From the NCBI GenBank assembly GCA_022315425.1, contig JAIUPT010000035.1, forward strand, positions 806,001 through 870,000: a stretch of DNA of 64,000 nucleotides, in the 5' to 3' direction. This DNA is from Pseudevernia furfuracea (lineage: Eukaryota > Ascomycota > Lecanoromycetes > Lecanorales > Parmeliaceae). This document shows, piece after piece, positions 32,141 through 43,900 of the stretch. The stretch's first letter is position 1. Every line of letters begins with the position of its first letter. The position numbers and the translations under genes were made by a program. The notes under the pieces are model-generated. The model ran no database searches. It worked only from the letters and a program-made list of their open reading frames with translations, and was not told where the DNA came from.

Positions 32141-34026
32141 TTATGCAACGTCTACAATCCAAACCTCCATCTTCCCCATCTCCACTCCTTCTGCCCTCGC
32201 CTCCTTCCTCACACTCGACATCGCCATATCCCAGTCATCTCCATCCCCCATAGTAATCAAGTCGCCCTCATCTTGTATCTTGCACTTGAACCCACCCTTC
32301 AGGTGAAGCTTTCCCCTCACTTTGTCCATGAATGAGGCAAACGCCACATCAGGCGTCAGCATTATAAATCTCGCATCATCCCCATAGTGAACTTTCACTC
32401 TTACGTCCTTCAATCGATAGACATATTGACGTGAGCTGGAGGCGCCTCTTCTGCTGCTAGATTGAAGGCGAGGGCGAGAAAGCCCACCGCCGGCGTTGTG
32501 AAGGATTTCGTATTCGTCGAGAGAGGAGGTTGTGGATGTCGTGCCGGGATCTTCCGAGGGTTCTTCGTCTATACTGTAATGCTCTCTCCTCTGCCTGCTT
32601 CTCGAGCGGCCACTCCTGCGTTGCCGTTGGCTACCGGTGTCAGGGGAGTAGTGGTGTGAAGAGCGGGATTTTTGAGGAGAGCCGTATGGGCGGGTGGTGC
32701 GCGGGTCCATTGAATAGAGCTCCTCGGGATGCTCGTCGAGGTCCGCTTCATCTCCGTTGGAGTGCGGTCTGTAAGGGGTGGTCTCTCCAAACAAACGAGA
32801 CCTCGCGGAGTGGTCGCGCTCGCGGTGGTTATCTAGGCGACGGGAGGAGGGGCCGCGAGGTTCGGAAGCGGTGCGTGTGGTACCTATGCGAGGCTTTTCT
32901 TGGGTGATTGATTCGAGGTTTAAAGGTTCGGGGCGGAGGGGCTTCGAGGGTGGGGTATTGGTGAGGGTGGATGCTCGAGATAGAGAAGGTGGATTGCTGG
33001 GTGGGGAAGTTGAAGCGGCCATGAATGCTGGGCGAATAGGGTCGTTGTCTGGTGGTGGCGTGGGTGGGAACATGTTGCGGGGGACTGGTGGTTCAGATTG
33101 CTGTCTCGATCTGCTATATAGATTTGGCTTGACCATGTGGGAAGCGCCGTAGGATATGGAGTTTGGGGGACGGTCGTCCACGCTTCTGTTTATTGCAGCT
33201 GCATGTGCTTTTGTGTCGGCACTCGCTGTCCCAGCGAGAGTACTGCCTTGTTCAGACGAGGCTATTAACCTCGCCTTCCCGAGATAGTCTTTGGTCTTAA
33301 GATTCTTCACTTTGGCAGCGTTCGGCCGGTATATTACTCCGACGGGAATTGAGAAGACAGTATATCCCTGTCAAATATGAGCCGAAACTGAACATGCAGA
33401 TTGGCTAAATAGTCACCTCAGCTTGCTCCGCAATAGCTTCGTCAATAACATCATGCTTCGGTTCCTCCTTTTCTTTGGCTGCGATGTGCAGATCTTCCAT
33501 TCCAGGCTCTTTTTGTTGTAGGTATATACAGCAGAGTCCCCTGTTGAACAGTACCTCGCACGAGTACAGTCTGAACTTCAGGCCCAGTTGCTCATAATTG
33601 ATGAATCTGTTTCCTCGCAAGAACCGGAGGGCATCGTTGAAGTTTGCCATTGCCTCCTCGAAATCGCCAATGAGAAAATTCGAAACGCCTTGTTGGAAGT
33701 ATGCGATTGCAAGGTAATTGTCCCGATGGATCGCTCGTTGGTAGTATTGGACCTATAACCACGTCAGATCTCGATCCAACTCCTACAGCCCTTTGAGCTA
33801 CCCACCGCTTTATTGTGTTCGCCAAGCGTAGCGTGTATGACCCCACAGTTGAAGAGTATCTTTGCTGTGTCTGGAATGTTGTCGAAGGTCCCCAGCGCCG
33901 AGTCAAAGTCGTTGTTGTCGTAAAAACCAATTGCCTCGACCCAAGTCTGGATTTCCTGTATTGTGATGACATTAGATTTGAGGTCAGGTTCAATGAATTG
34001 GTGAGTCTGACTTGCTTCAACGACAT
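32141..34026 (-). CDS. noxR: NADPH oxidase regulator NoxR (p67phox-like)
   Basis: Four exons on the minus strand: 34026-34012, 33955-33806, 33752-33417, 33367-32141; 575 aa. Exon 1 encodes only MSLKQ. TPR repeats form the N-terminal third (EIQTWVEAIGFYDNNDFDSA, ILFNCGVIHATLGEHNKAVQ, AIAYFQQGVSNFLIGDFEEA, SCEVLFNRGLCCIYLQQKEP), followed by YTVFSIPVGVIYRP and the activation region. A long disordered Ser/Arg/Pro segment (residues ~200-480) leads to a C-terminal PB1 domain (RLKDVRVKVHYGDDARFIML to MEVWIVDVA). In filamentous ascomycetes NoxR binds Rac and Cdc24 and activates NoxA/NoxB to make superoxide for hyphal and sexual development. Presence of this gene supports a Pezizomycotina source. Confidence 0.94.
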
Positions 34027-34904
34027 TGCTGCCGACACAATATCCCTTGGTTGAGAGCTGCTGTAAGTGATTGCTTGCTGTCAGAATCGTGTAAGGGTCC
34101 ACGGCGAGGAACTCGGTCACGTTGCCGGGAAAATTGAAGCACAAGTAAATGAAGAAGATGTCGAAGACGGATTGATATGTGTTTTCGCGGATAGATTGGG
34201 CACTTGGCATGGGAGGAAGAAGTCAGGAGGATTAATTTGAAAATACGAGCGCAATGCAGCTAAGATGACGAATCTCAAGCACAAGTGAGATATTAGACAT
34301 GCGAGGACCCAGGAGAAAGGGAGGATAGGGTACTGTAGAGTAGAGGATTATGACATTAATGACAAGAAGGAAAGGCTGAAACAATGTCATTAACAGGAAC
34401 GTGGAGGGGATCTTTATCTTGCCAGAGTTTACAGGCTACCAATACGAGTATACCAAGAGGGTCAGCGCGTAGAGAGCAAAGCGGATTCGACGTCTGGACT
34501 CTGGAGTGCTTCCGGTTTTGAAGCTACTCATGCACAGTTTAAGAGCTTGCATGAATCGGATAATTCGCATTCAGGGCGGTCGCAATTTTGATTGGAAGAC
34601 GAAGGAACTAAAACCTGGTTAGTACCTACATATAATGTTAGCCCGTTAAGTTAGCTTCGAAAAGAGGGCGCTTCCAGAAGAAAAGTTCATCCTGTATCCG
34701 TATTCCCGTCAGCATGTTGAATTTCTACCTACCTTCCGGCATTACACATCTTTTATTTTTGACGGATGGGCCAGCTCAACAGGACCAAGCCGTCGGCATG
34801 AGAACACTGGATCAAATCAAGTGCGGAGGTCCGAAAATGATGTAGAAATGTATTTCTATGTACTGTAGCCGAAGAATGCAACAGATGTTGCTAATGCCTC
34901 GATT
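34027..34904. other. Intergenic region upstream of NoxR
   Basis: 878 bp between the NoxR start and the kynureninase stop, both on the minus strand. It presumably contains the NoxR promoter. Nothing else recognised. Confidence 0.5.
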
Positions 34905-36562
34905 CTATTTGATTTCGGCCCAACCCTTCTGGTCCTGCCCTTCCAAAGCTGCAGCTTCTTGACTGCCATGGACCGTCCCCGCTTGTGCCTCTAAACAAGC
35001 GGACGTGAAGACATTGACAAAGTCCCATACTTCATTGAAGGTGTTGAAGAGTGGCGCTGGGGCGACACGGATCACGTCCGGCCTACGTTCGTCCACGATG
35101 ACGCCAGCATCCTCTAGAAATCTCATAACGCCCTCAAGTAGCCCTGGCTCTAGACGGACGCTCAGTTGAGCGCCTCGCTCTTCTTGATTCGAGGGCGTAA
35201 TGATTTGATAAGGCAAGTGCTTCTTGTAGTGGCTGTTGGCCGAAGGCGGGTGTAGTAAGAGGTCTTCGAGATAGCGAGTCATGACCATCGATTTAGCCCG
35301 GATGGTGGCCATGTCGGTGAGAGCGAATATCTCAAGCGAAGCAATGACAGCTGTGAGAGCAAGAGCGGAGGGATTGCCGACCTGCCATCCAGCGGCGCCA
35401 GGTATCGGAATAAAATCTGAGAGACGAGCACATCAGTAACCTTGCAGAACATAGCCCCAAAGAAAGACTGGCTGCCAAGGAGTTGGAGAGCGAGGATGAC
35501 CTACGATTACCCATGGCAAATCGCATTGCCTTGTCTCCCCCCCACCATCCGCACAATCTGTCTCGGAAGCCATCCGCGCCATTTTCCATTGCAGAGACAT
35601 CTACCTGTCCATGTCTAGAATTCACGAATAGTCCACCAATAGCGCCAGGACCTGAATTGACGTACTTATAATTGCACCAAGCTGCGAAATCAACATCCCA
35701 CTCTGTCAGCCGCAAATCCACATTGCCCACTGCATGAGCAAGATCCCAGCCTATGATTATACCATGTCCGTGGGCGTGAGCAGTGATAGCCTTGATGTCG
35801 AGGTACTGGCCAGTGTAGTATTGAATTCCAGGTAGAAGAATCAGAGCTGTAGTGGAAGCATGTTTGTCGATGACGGAAAGGATATGGGAGGTGGATATAG
35901 TTGCCACTGAAGGATCTTCCGGCTCAATGAGCACCATGGCCTCCTTTGGGTCAAAATCGTGATGCCGGATTTGGGACTCCACAGCATACTGAAGCCATGT
36001 CAGAGATGATCGGCATACGCTTTAAAAGCAGGCCCGGCGTCTCATACATGATCACTTGGGAATGCTTTGCCTTCAATAATGATTTTGTATTTCTCTTGAT
36101 TTGGCCGGTAAAAACTTGCCATCAGAAGGTGTAGATTGGCCGTCAACGTCTCCATAACAGCGACTTCGCTAGCCTCTGCACCCACAAGAGGAGCCATAAG
36201 CTTTGCAGCTGCATCATCGACATGTAGGAAGGGAGGAAGGTCGGAGTCTTCAAGTTCTGCGAAGTGACCGAGCACCCCTTTTGTTGCCCACGCGGAGAGG
36301 TGGGAGGCTATGCGTTCTGAAGTACGTTTGGGCTGAGGTCCTAACGAATTTCCGCAGAAATAAATGCAGGTTCCATCGTCATCGTCGCTGTTTGAAGCTG
36401 CCAATTAGTACATGGAGCGGGCTCCGAAATGGGAAGATTCGTACCGGATCCGATTCTGGTTGGCAGTAGGAACTCCTTCCTAAAGCTTTTCAGAGGATCG
36501 TTGGCGTCTAGCTGGGTTGCCTGTTCTCGTCCATTTGCTTTTGCTGATTGAAGAGCAGACAT
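34905..36562 (-). CDS. BNA5: Kynureninase (tryptophan/NAD pathway)
   Basis: Four exons on the minus strand: 36562-36445, 36397-36048, 35988-35505, 35416-34905; 487 aa. CIYFCGNSLGPQPKRTSERI, VAVMETLTANLHLLMASFYR, IIIGWDLAHAVGNVDLRLTE and WCNYKYVNSGPGAIGGLFVN are kynureninase blocks, the last with the PLP-binding lysine. The last exon supplies FIPIPGAAGWQVGNPSALAL and RRPDVIRVAPAPLFNTFNEV. By family knowledge this PLP enzyme splits kynurenine or 3-hydroxykynurenine to (3-hydroxy)anthranilate and alanine. Length fits. The start is ATG 36562 (MSALQSAK); no in-frame upstream ATG is seen. It is divergent from ISA2 over 321 bp. Confidence 0.94.
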
Positions 36563-36883
36563 TGCTGTGGCCACAACTGGGCGAGGCGGGGCGAAGCTTC
36601 AGGCGTGCGATCAGCAAGAAGCGACAGTGTGGCAGAAACCCCTTGAATGTTAAAACTATCAGCACGAAGTACGAGGTCTGTGTTTCATAAAGCACCCTCT
36701 TTGGGCTGTTTCTGCACTTCGATTGCTCTTCTCTTTCTCGCCGAGAGAGTTTGTTACGCCACTTTTCTGACGACGCTTGCTAGCCCCGCATAGCGATTTC
36801 CAAGCATTCAATAAACAATACATCCCTACGTCGACAACATTTTTTTCTCTTTTGTAAAATACTCTACAACAGCACCTACAATA
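36563..36883. promoter_or_regulatory. Divergent promoter of kynureninase and ISA2
   Basis: 321 bp between the start codons, pyrimidine-rich towards ISA2 (CTTCTCTTTCTC near 36728-36742). No defined site. Confidence 0.45.
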
Positions 36884-37626
36884 ATGGAAACCAAAGCACT
36901 GTTGCGGCCGCTTCTTTGTCTAGCAAAGCACCAGCTTACATTTGCCAGAACAGCAAGCACATGTACAGCAATTACTCAACAACATCTATCTAGCAGTCAA
37001 TATTGCTACTCATCCGTTCCCGAGTTCCTCTTGCCACCTTCTTTCACAAAAAAGCATAACGCTTCCGCTATATTTCATCGTCGCAGACCTCCTCTTCAAT
37101 CCGCTCCAGCGAGCCCGGGCCATCCACTACAGCGGCGCTTGTTCTCCGCTTCGCCCGGTACCAAAGCAGCTTTAGTCACTGCAAATCCTCGAAAAGATGA
37201 AGATGGCAATGAGATGCTCATAGATATAACGGCACGTGCTGCAAACGTATGCTCATCTCATTCCTCGTGACTTCATCACGCCATGACTGCTAATATTGGC
37301 CCCAGCGTCTTGAAGAAATCATGTCCAAGGACTCCAATCCTAATCTTGCTCTCCGAGTCACAGTCGAGTCGGGCGGGTGCCATGGCTTTCAATACCTCAT
37401 GTCTCTGACCAATACCTCTGCAATATCTCCCGAAGATGATACAGTATTCGAGTCGAGCGACCATTCGGGGGCAAAGGTGGTTATGGACGAGCCAAGTTTG
37501 GAGCTGCTGAAGGGAAGTAAGGTCGACTTCACCATGGAGCTGATTGGGAGCCAATTCAAGATAGTGGGAAACCCAGCCGCTACAAGCAGCTGTGGCTGTG
37601 GAACAAGTTTCGATATAAAGCCTTGA
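36884..37626 (+). CDS. ISA2: Mitochondrial iron-sulfur assembly protein Isa2
   Basis: Two exons: 36884-37246 and 37306-37626 (59-nt intron, phase 0); 227 aa. The first ~100 residues are basic and Ser/Thr/Arg-rich (ALLRPLLCLAKHQLTFARTA, AIFHRRRPP, RRLFSASPG), a typical mitochondrial presequence. The A-type scaffold domain follows (ALRVTVESGGCHGFQYLMSL ... SSCGCGTSFDI) with the three conserved cysteines: Cys146, Cys217, Cys219. Isa1/Isa2 act with Iba57 to mature [4Fe-4S] proteins in the matrix. Isa2 rather than Isa1 is chosen from the long N-terminus and the SPEDDTVFE spacer; this is a judgement. Confidence 0.88.
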
Positions 37627-38471
37627 TAGACGAGAGTTGGGCCTCAACTTGAGAAATTCCAAACACTTGAAAGATCTGGAAATATTGCTGAAGATGAATC
37701 ACGCCGAATACCGAAAAGGTACAAGAGAAAGTCTGATCTAAGAGCCTAAGCATCATGAACGGACTTGTGTTCAAACGGACTGGAAAGGAAGGAAGTGCAA
37801 GTGGGAAGAGTGTTACACAATAGTATGAGTCTACGCAGTAACAGGCCATAAAGTGCGGCCCACTTCCTCCCATGGCAAATCTGAAACTTCCTGGGGTCGA
37901 GCAAGGCTCGAGGCAACGGTCATACGTACAGGTTATTCTGAAGTAGGGAAAGGCAAGGTTTTACCAATGGAGCCTTCTGCCATCTAGGGTTCGTTCCACG
38001 AAATGTAACTTCCAGTCATAGAGAAAAGGGAACGGGGAGCAATTTGCTTCGCACATACATCCTACAGCAGTGTGCTTCAGCCTTCAGCCAATAAGCAAAC
38101 TTGCTAGCCTTATTTACAACAAGGATGAGTGAATGTGAGAGTGAACGTTAAAAAACGTCACTCAAATTTCTTCCTGTCCATATTCCTAAAATTTTGGCAC
38201 AAAGTACGAGTAGTGAGTAGTGAGGTAGTGAGGTACCTAGTCTCTGCAGAAGACCCTTGCTTAGGTAATAGAAGGGCGCTAAGGAAATTTTGTCGTGAGT
38301 GTGTTCAACTTCATTTCCTGTAACGAGATTTCTACCATCACGACATCGCAGCTTCACCCTCAAACTCAAAATTACCAGATTCTCTGTCCTTGTTTCCTTA
38401 TTCTCTCTACCTATTCGTATTCCTCTCAAGCGACAAGACTGGTATATTAAGACCAACGAACGACCGACAAG
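37627..38471. other. Intergenic region upstream of DBP2
   Basis: 845 bp between ISA2 and the DBP2 start, containing the DBP2 promoter and leader. Short degenerate GTAGTGAG repeats lie at 38209-38231. No gene. Confidence 0.5.
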
Positions 38472-40998
38472 ATGTCGTACGGAGGTGGCTATGGCGGTAG
38501 CCGTGGTGGTGGAGGATACTCAAATGGGTACGATGACTATTCAGGCTCCTATTCTGGTGGAATTTCAGGAGGTCGAGACTATTCTACAGCCTATTCCAGC
38601 GGGTATGATTATCCAAGGTCTAGAAGTTGCAGTCTAAGTTGTCCCTGCATAACATTTCGATTCTCTTCCTCTACGGACTTGGTGTTCCTTAGCTCCTCAT
38701 ATCTTTCCCCGTGTTGCTCTGACCAGGTGTTGACATTCACTGATACGCTCGATTATACAGTGGCAGCAATGGTTACTCTGGAGGTGGCAGCAATGGCTAC
38801 TCAAACGGCTTCTCAAACGGAGGCGGCTATGGTGGTTCGACCAACGGTTATAGCGGAGGAGGAGCGAGCTTTGGCGGTGCAGGTGGCGATAAGATGTCGA
38901 ATCTGGGCGCCAACCTGAAGATTCAGTCGTTCGGTATGATCACTACTGTTTTTGTAAGCACTTTTTCTGACAAGGGTATAGACCTATCCACAATGCCAAA
39001 GTTCGAAAAATCTTTCTACAAGGAAGATCCTGAGGTCTCTGCTCGCTCTGAACGGGAAGTCGCCGACTTCCGCAAGCTCAAGGAGATTACCATCCAAGGC
39101 AACAATGTACCCCGACCTGTCCAAACTTTCGACGAGGCTGGTTTTCCCAAGTACGTCATGGATGAGGTAAAAGCTCAAGGGTTTTCCGCACCAACAGCCA
39201 TCCAGTCTCAAGGCTGGCCTATGGCGCTCTCCGGACGTGATGTTGTTGGAATCGCAGAGACTGGATCAGGGAAGACTTTGACATACTGCCTGCCTGGGAT
39301 AGTTCACATTAACGCTCAGCCTCTCCTCGCTCCCGGTGATGGACCCATCGTATTGGTTTTAGCACCAACCCGTGAGCTCGCTGTGCAGATTCAACAGGAG
39401 ATGACCAAATTTGGCAAATCATCTCGTATTCGCAACACCTGTGTCTATGGCGGTGTCCCTAAAGGTGGCCAGATTCGAGATCTCGCCAAAGGCGTTGAAG
39501 TCTGTATAGCTACTCCCGGTCGTCTCATCGACATGCTGGAATCTGGCAAAACTAACCTTCGTCGTGTTACTTACCTTGTCCTTGATGAAGCTGATCGCAT
39601 GCTAGACATGGGTTTCGAGCCACAGATTCGGAAAATCATTGGCCAGATTCGTCCGGATCGTCAGACATGCATGTGGTCTGCAACATGGCCCAAGGACGTC
39701 CGTCAACTAGCCTCGGACTACCTTCAAGATTACATTCAGGTCAACATTGGATCCATGGATCTTTCAGCTAACCATCGTATCACCCAGGTCGTTGAGATCG
39801 TTTCTGAATTCGACAAGCGTGACAAGATGACCAAGCATCTTGAGCGTATCATGGAAGACCGAGATTCCAAGATTCTGCTCTTCACAGGTACTAAGCGTGT
39901 AGCGGACGAGATAACTAGGTTCCTGCGACAAGACGGATGGCCAGCGCTTTGTAAGTCGATCGAGCTCGCCCTTCCAGCCTATCCATAGCTGACAATGGTC
40001 TAGCAATCCACGGCGACAAGCAGCAGAACGAGCGCGACTGGGTCCTGAACGAGTTCAAGACGGGGAAGAGCCCAATCATGGTTGCCACTGACGTGGCTTC
40101 ACGTGGTATTGGTATGATTGACCGCCGATCTGCACCTTCCCCTCCCTTACCCATTTCCTCAATTGACGTCGTGTGGCTCTGTTTCTGTGAAGCTTTGCTC
40201 TCTGCAGACGTACGCGCTGCAGCTGCTACTCTCTGGTCCAGGCTCATCATGATTTCTTTTGGCTATCCAGCCAGAAGCTCTTGGATATCCGTTGCAGTGT
40301 GGCTTGCTACATCTTTCATTCCGTCTCGTTATGTACCATCAGGGTACCGAGGCGGATTGGATTTTCCTTGACTTGTTCAAGCTGCATTCCCCAGGATTAT
40401 CCAGGACCATGATACTTGCCACGCTTTGGACCAGGATGTTCTGGGATTTTGTATCCATGCAGAGAGCTATGCGGAGAGTCTTGCAATGTATACTGCCTCA
40501 CGACTAATATTGACATCATTTTGCGTCATGACGTTTGTTGTATGCTAACCCCATTGAAGATGTCAAGAACATCACTCATGTCTTCAACTACGACTACCCT
40601 AACAACTCGGAAGACTACGTTCACCGTATTGGGCGTACTGGTCGCGCTGGATCGAAGGGAACTGCCATTACATTGTTCACAACCGAAAGTATGTTTCCCC
40701 CTTTCCCTCTCTCAAAGCCAACAATTGCTGACCTACACGTTACAGACTCCAAGCAGGTGCGCGCTCGCTGTTCCTGCTCCACAACTTAAATCGTACTGAC
40801 ATGTTCGACTAGGCACGCGATCTAGTAGCTGTTCTCACAGAATCGAAGCAGCAAATCGATCCTCGTCTCCACGAGATGGCTCGCTACGGCGGTGGTGGAG
40901 GAGGAGGTCGTTATGGTCGTGGTGGAGGTCGCGGAGGTGGACGTGGAGGTTTCACGAGCTCCAACGCAGCACCTATGGGTGGAGGTCGACGCTGGTAG
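38472..40998 (+). CDS. DBP2: DEAD-box RNA helicase Dbp2 (p68-like)
   Basis: Seven exons: 38472-38617, 38761-38933, 38982-39950, 40004-40111, 40560-40688, 40746-40756, 40813-40998; 573 aa. The N-terminus is Gly/Tyr/Ser-rich, the C-terminus an RGG-like tail (GRGGGRGGGRGGF ... GGGRRW). All DEAD-box motifs are present: PTAIQSQGWP, AETGSGKT, PTRELAVQ, TPGRLIDML, DEAD, SAT, TDVASRGID and HRIGRTGRAG. Dbp2 unwinds RNA co-transcriptionally and acts in mRNP assembly, decay and rRNA processing. Exon 6 is an 11-nt microexon. Intron 4 (40112-40559) is 448 nt, far longer than the others, and sits between motifs V (TDVASRGI) and VI, see the separate entry. Confidence 0.95.
40112..40559 (+). other. Long DBP2 intron, possibly regulatory
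   Basis: 448-nt intron after VATDVASRGI with donor GTATGA and acceptor CATTGAAG. Other introns of this gene are 48-143 nt. In budding yeast DBP2 has an unusually long intron that mediates autoregulation, and long conserved introns occur in p68 relatives. That this intron is at the equivalent site and does the same is inference from memory of that literature. Confidence 0.6.
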
Positions 40999-43900
40999 CT
41001 GCCTCACTTATCGACGACCGCTCCAGCAAGCGCCTAGTTGCCACGACACACTTTCCAGAAGCTCTGGTGCTTAGCCACTATCCTGAGCCCAGACCGACCT
41101 ACAGTGCTTTAACTTATCGAATTGTCATCTTAGGTGGCTCATGCTCGTCCCTCCGACTGGCGTACGGTTCTGGTATTTCCTCATTAGATCTCATTAGTAT
41201 TCTCCGGCATCATCAGCAGCAAAATAGGCATCCGTGGATGAGTTGGAAGAGAATTGCACAAACTGGAAGCTCAAAACTTTATCGCGGAAATGGTCATGCG
41301 AGTCGTTGCAGACCAACATCATAGAGTACTATCATAGACATCCCTAAGTTAGACAAAAACAATATGGTTTATTAGTAGATCGATTACCAGGTGTAGTGAA
41401 TAATCTGTGCATCGTCTATCACGTTGCAAATTTGTCTTCATCGAGTTGGAGTTGTCTTTCGCATATGCTTCCTGTTGATTTGGCGAGCTAGTGTAGTCTT
41501 CGTGAGAGTCTACGGGCGCGCGCAACAATATCCACCGTCCCTCTACACTTAGGTATTCGTTGCTGTTCTCTAGCCTTTCTTTCAAAACCCCTGATGCCTG
41601 TACCCGTGCGCAGGTCGACATGCTGTCTATTGATCCCCAAAAAGTCCATCTCCGCAGACCTATGAGTTTAGCTGTTAGGGAATTCAACAGCCACCACAGT
41701 CCAACGTCTCCGGAGCAAGCCTGAACATGTCATTTTCGACGTATGAGCGAAGCAAGCTGCCAGAAAGCATGGACCTTGTGGCAGCGTGAGCTCCTACATG
41801 TCTCGATTTGCAATTTTAAAAGCGCTTTTTACAGCTCGATGCTGTATCGTCTTTGTTACTCCTCTCGTCTACGGTCTTGGGCCACAATCTCTGGCCCCCC
41901 CACAAGGTAGCAATTTTTGGGATACTCTGCAGTCTCCACCTGTTGGCGACGACAACATTGATTGTTGTCCATATTCGACATGGCATCTCGATCCTCATTC
42001 AGACAAGTCTCGGCCCCCAACGGCCGTCGCATCGGATTATCAGAGAAATTCCCTGCTACAGGCATGATAGCCGAGACACATGAGCCCAGATCTAAAGAAT
42101 AACATTAATAATGATACGTACTCAGAAAAGCTTCGATGCTCTTCATATGCATAACGCAGGAGTAGATCGAGGATGACGGTTTGAATTCAATCTTGTCAAC
42201 CACTAGGTACTTTACTCACTTGTTCGGCGAGAATTGCCCAGGCTCTGAAAATTGGCAAGAATGCAGCAGGGTCTAGTATCTCCGCTTCCTTATCAATTAC
42301 GTAAAGCAAAAGGACCCCTCGAACGGGATCAAGTAGGCCCGGTTTTTACCATTATTATTATTGCCATCATCATTTTCGATGTTGTAGGATCTTTTTGCGT
42401 TGAAGTTGAACACACCGGCAACTATTCAAGAAGAGGCTCAGATATAGCGTCCATGCATAGCCTCAAGCTTTACTCTTCAAGGTCAAGGACCTTGAGTGGT
42501 CCGTCGTGTGCCTTAGGAGAACCCCAGGAAAACGGTCATCCGAGATGCTGGGTTCCGCTAGTATTGTAGCTGCCGCAGTCGACAACGTGGTACAAATGTC
42601 GATATAAAATCCAAATCCCACGACACTTCTTCAACCATGATCCTGCGCATTTCTCTGCAATTGCCGCCCAAGCTTCCTCGTTGCAGCTTCCTATCTCGTC
42701 ATCGTCATGTGGCTTCAGAAACTTTCAGTCTTTTCAGATACGAGTATTTCCGACCAAGACCCCACGTCCAACGGTTTCCAGCCACACAGATCCGACCTCG
42801 CTAAGGCTTCCCGATCTCTGTGGACTCATACTACGGACACATGCCCTTGACGGTGGCGTAAATTGAGACGGCCGCCCCACATCTGGAACAGCAAATGATG
42901 ATGTTGCATTGCAGCATGCATCGAGCACGAGGTCTCCCCTCCTTCGGAAGGGAGATAGAAGGCTGCGATTAGTATTATTGCTCTCGTTTACATTCGGCCG
43001 TTGCGGTCAAGGATCTTCAGACCTTAATTACGTAGGCTTGGTAGACGAGATAGCAAGCCGAGGAGGCTGCGGCGTGAATGGTGGGCTTACTGTGACAATC
43101 TTCCTGGGTTGCATGAAAAGTGAAAAAAGATAATGTTGAATGCAGTCCAGGCGCTGGAGTGTGGGCAACCAATTGTCGGTCAGATTTGCTGGGTTATGCG
43201 CTGGAGTCGACCAATTAGAGCTTGTCCTCTGAAGCGCTTTGGAACAAATGGCATTGAGAGCCGAAGCAGACGAAAGGATTTGCAGCCCCGCCTTTCTCTC
43301 ATTTATTATTACATTTTTGCTTTTTTACTTTCGGTGCTTCCTCTGCTTTTCTTCCTTCAAATCATCATCATGCAGTTGGCCAATTTATTGTGCCCACCGC
43401 CTCTTTTTCATTTTCCCCAATGAAAACCGGGTAAAGAATGCATCGGAGTTGTGGGCCTGAAAGAGAAGGTGGAAGGGGAATAGGGGATGCGCTGTCACCC
43501 CATTTGCTAGCCATTCAGCAAATGAATTACGCCACTTTCACTCTCAACCACTGACAGCTCATCCTCCGACTTCATTACGCGCCATTCCTTTAATGTATTA
43601 GTCAGACGAGTATTTCGTTCAGATCACCACGCATGAGAGAGACCCCCATGACTGGTTGACTGGTGACTGGCCATGATAGCCCTTTGAGCGGGCGGTTGTC
43701 GCTATAAAGCTTTGCATACTTCCTAACACTCTAGCCGCATCTCTTCGTAGTTTGATTTCATCTAGCCCCCATTATCCATAGTCATACTACTCTACACACA
43801 CGCACACACGCACACGCGAACGCACACTTAAAACACTTCAAACACACACAATATACGCCGCACGCAAAGCTGAAACCGACCTTTGCCATCATCTCATCCC

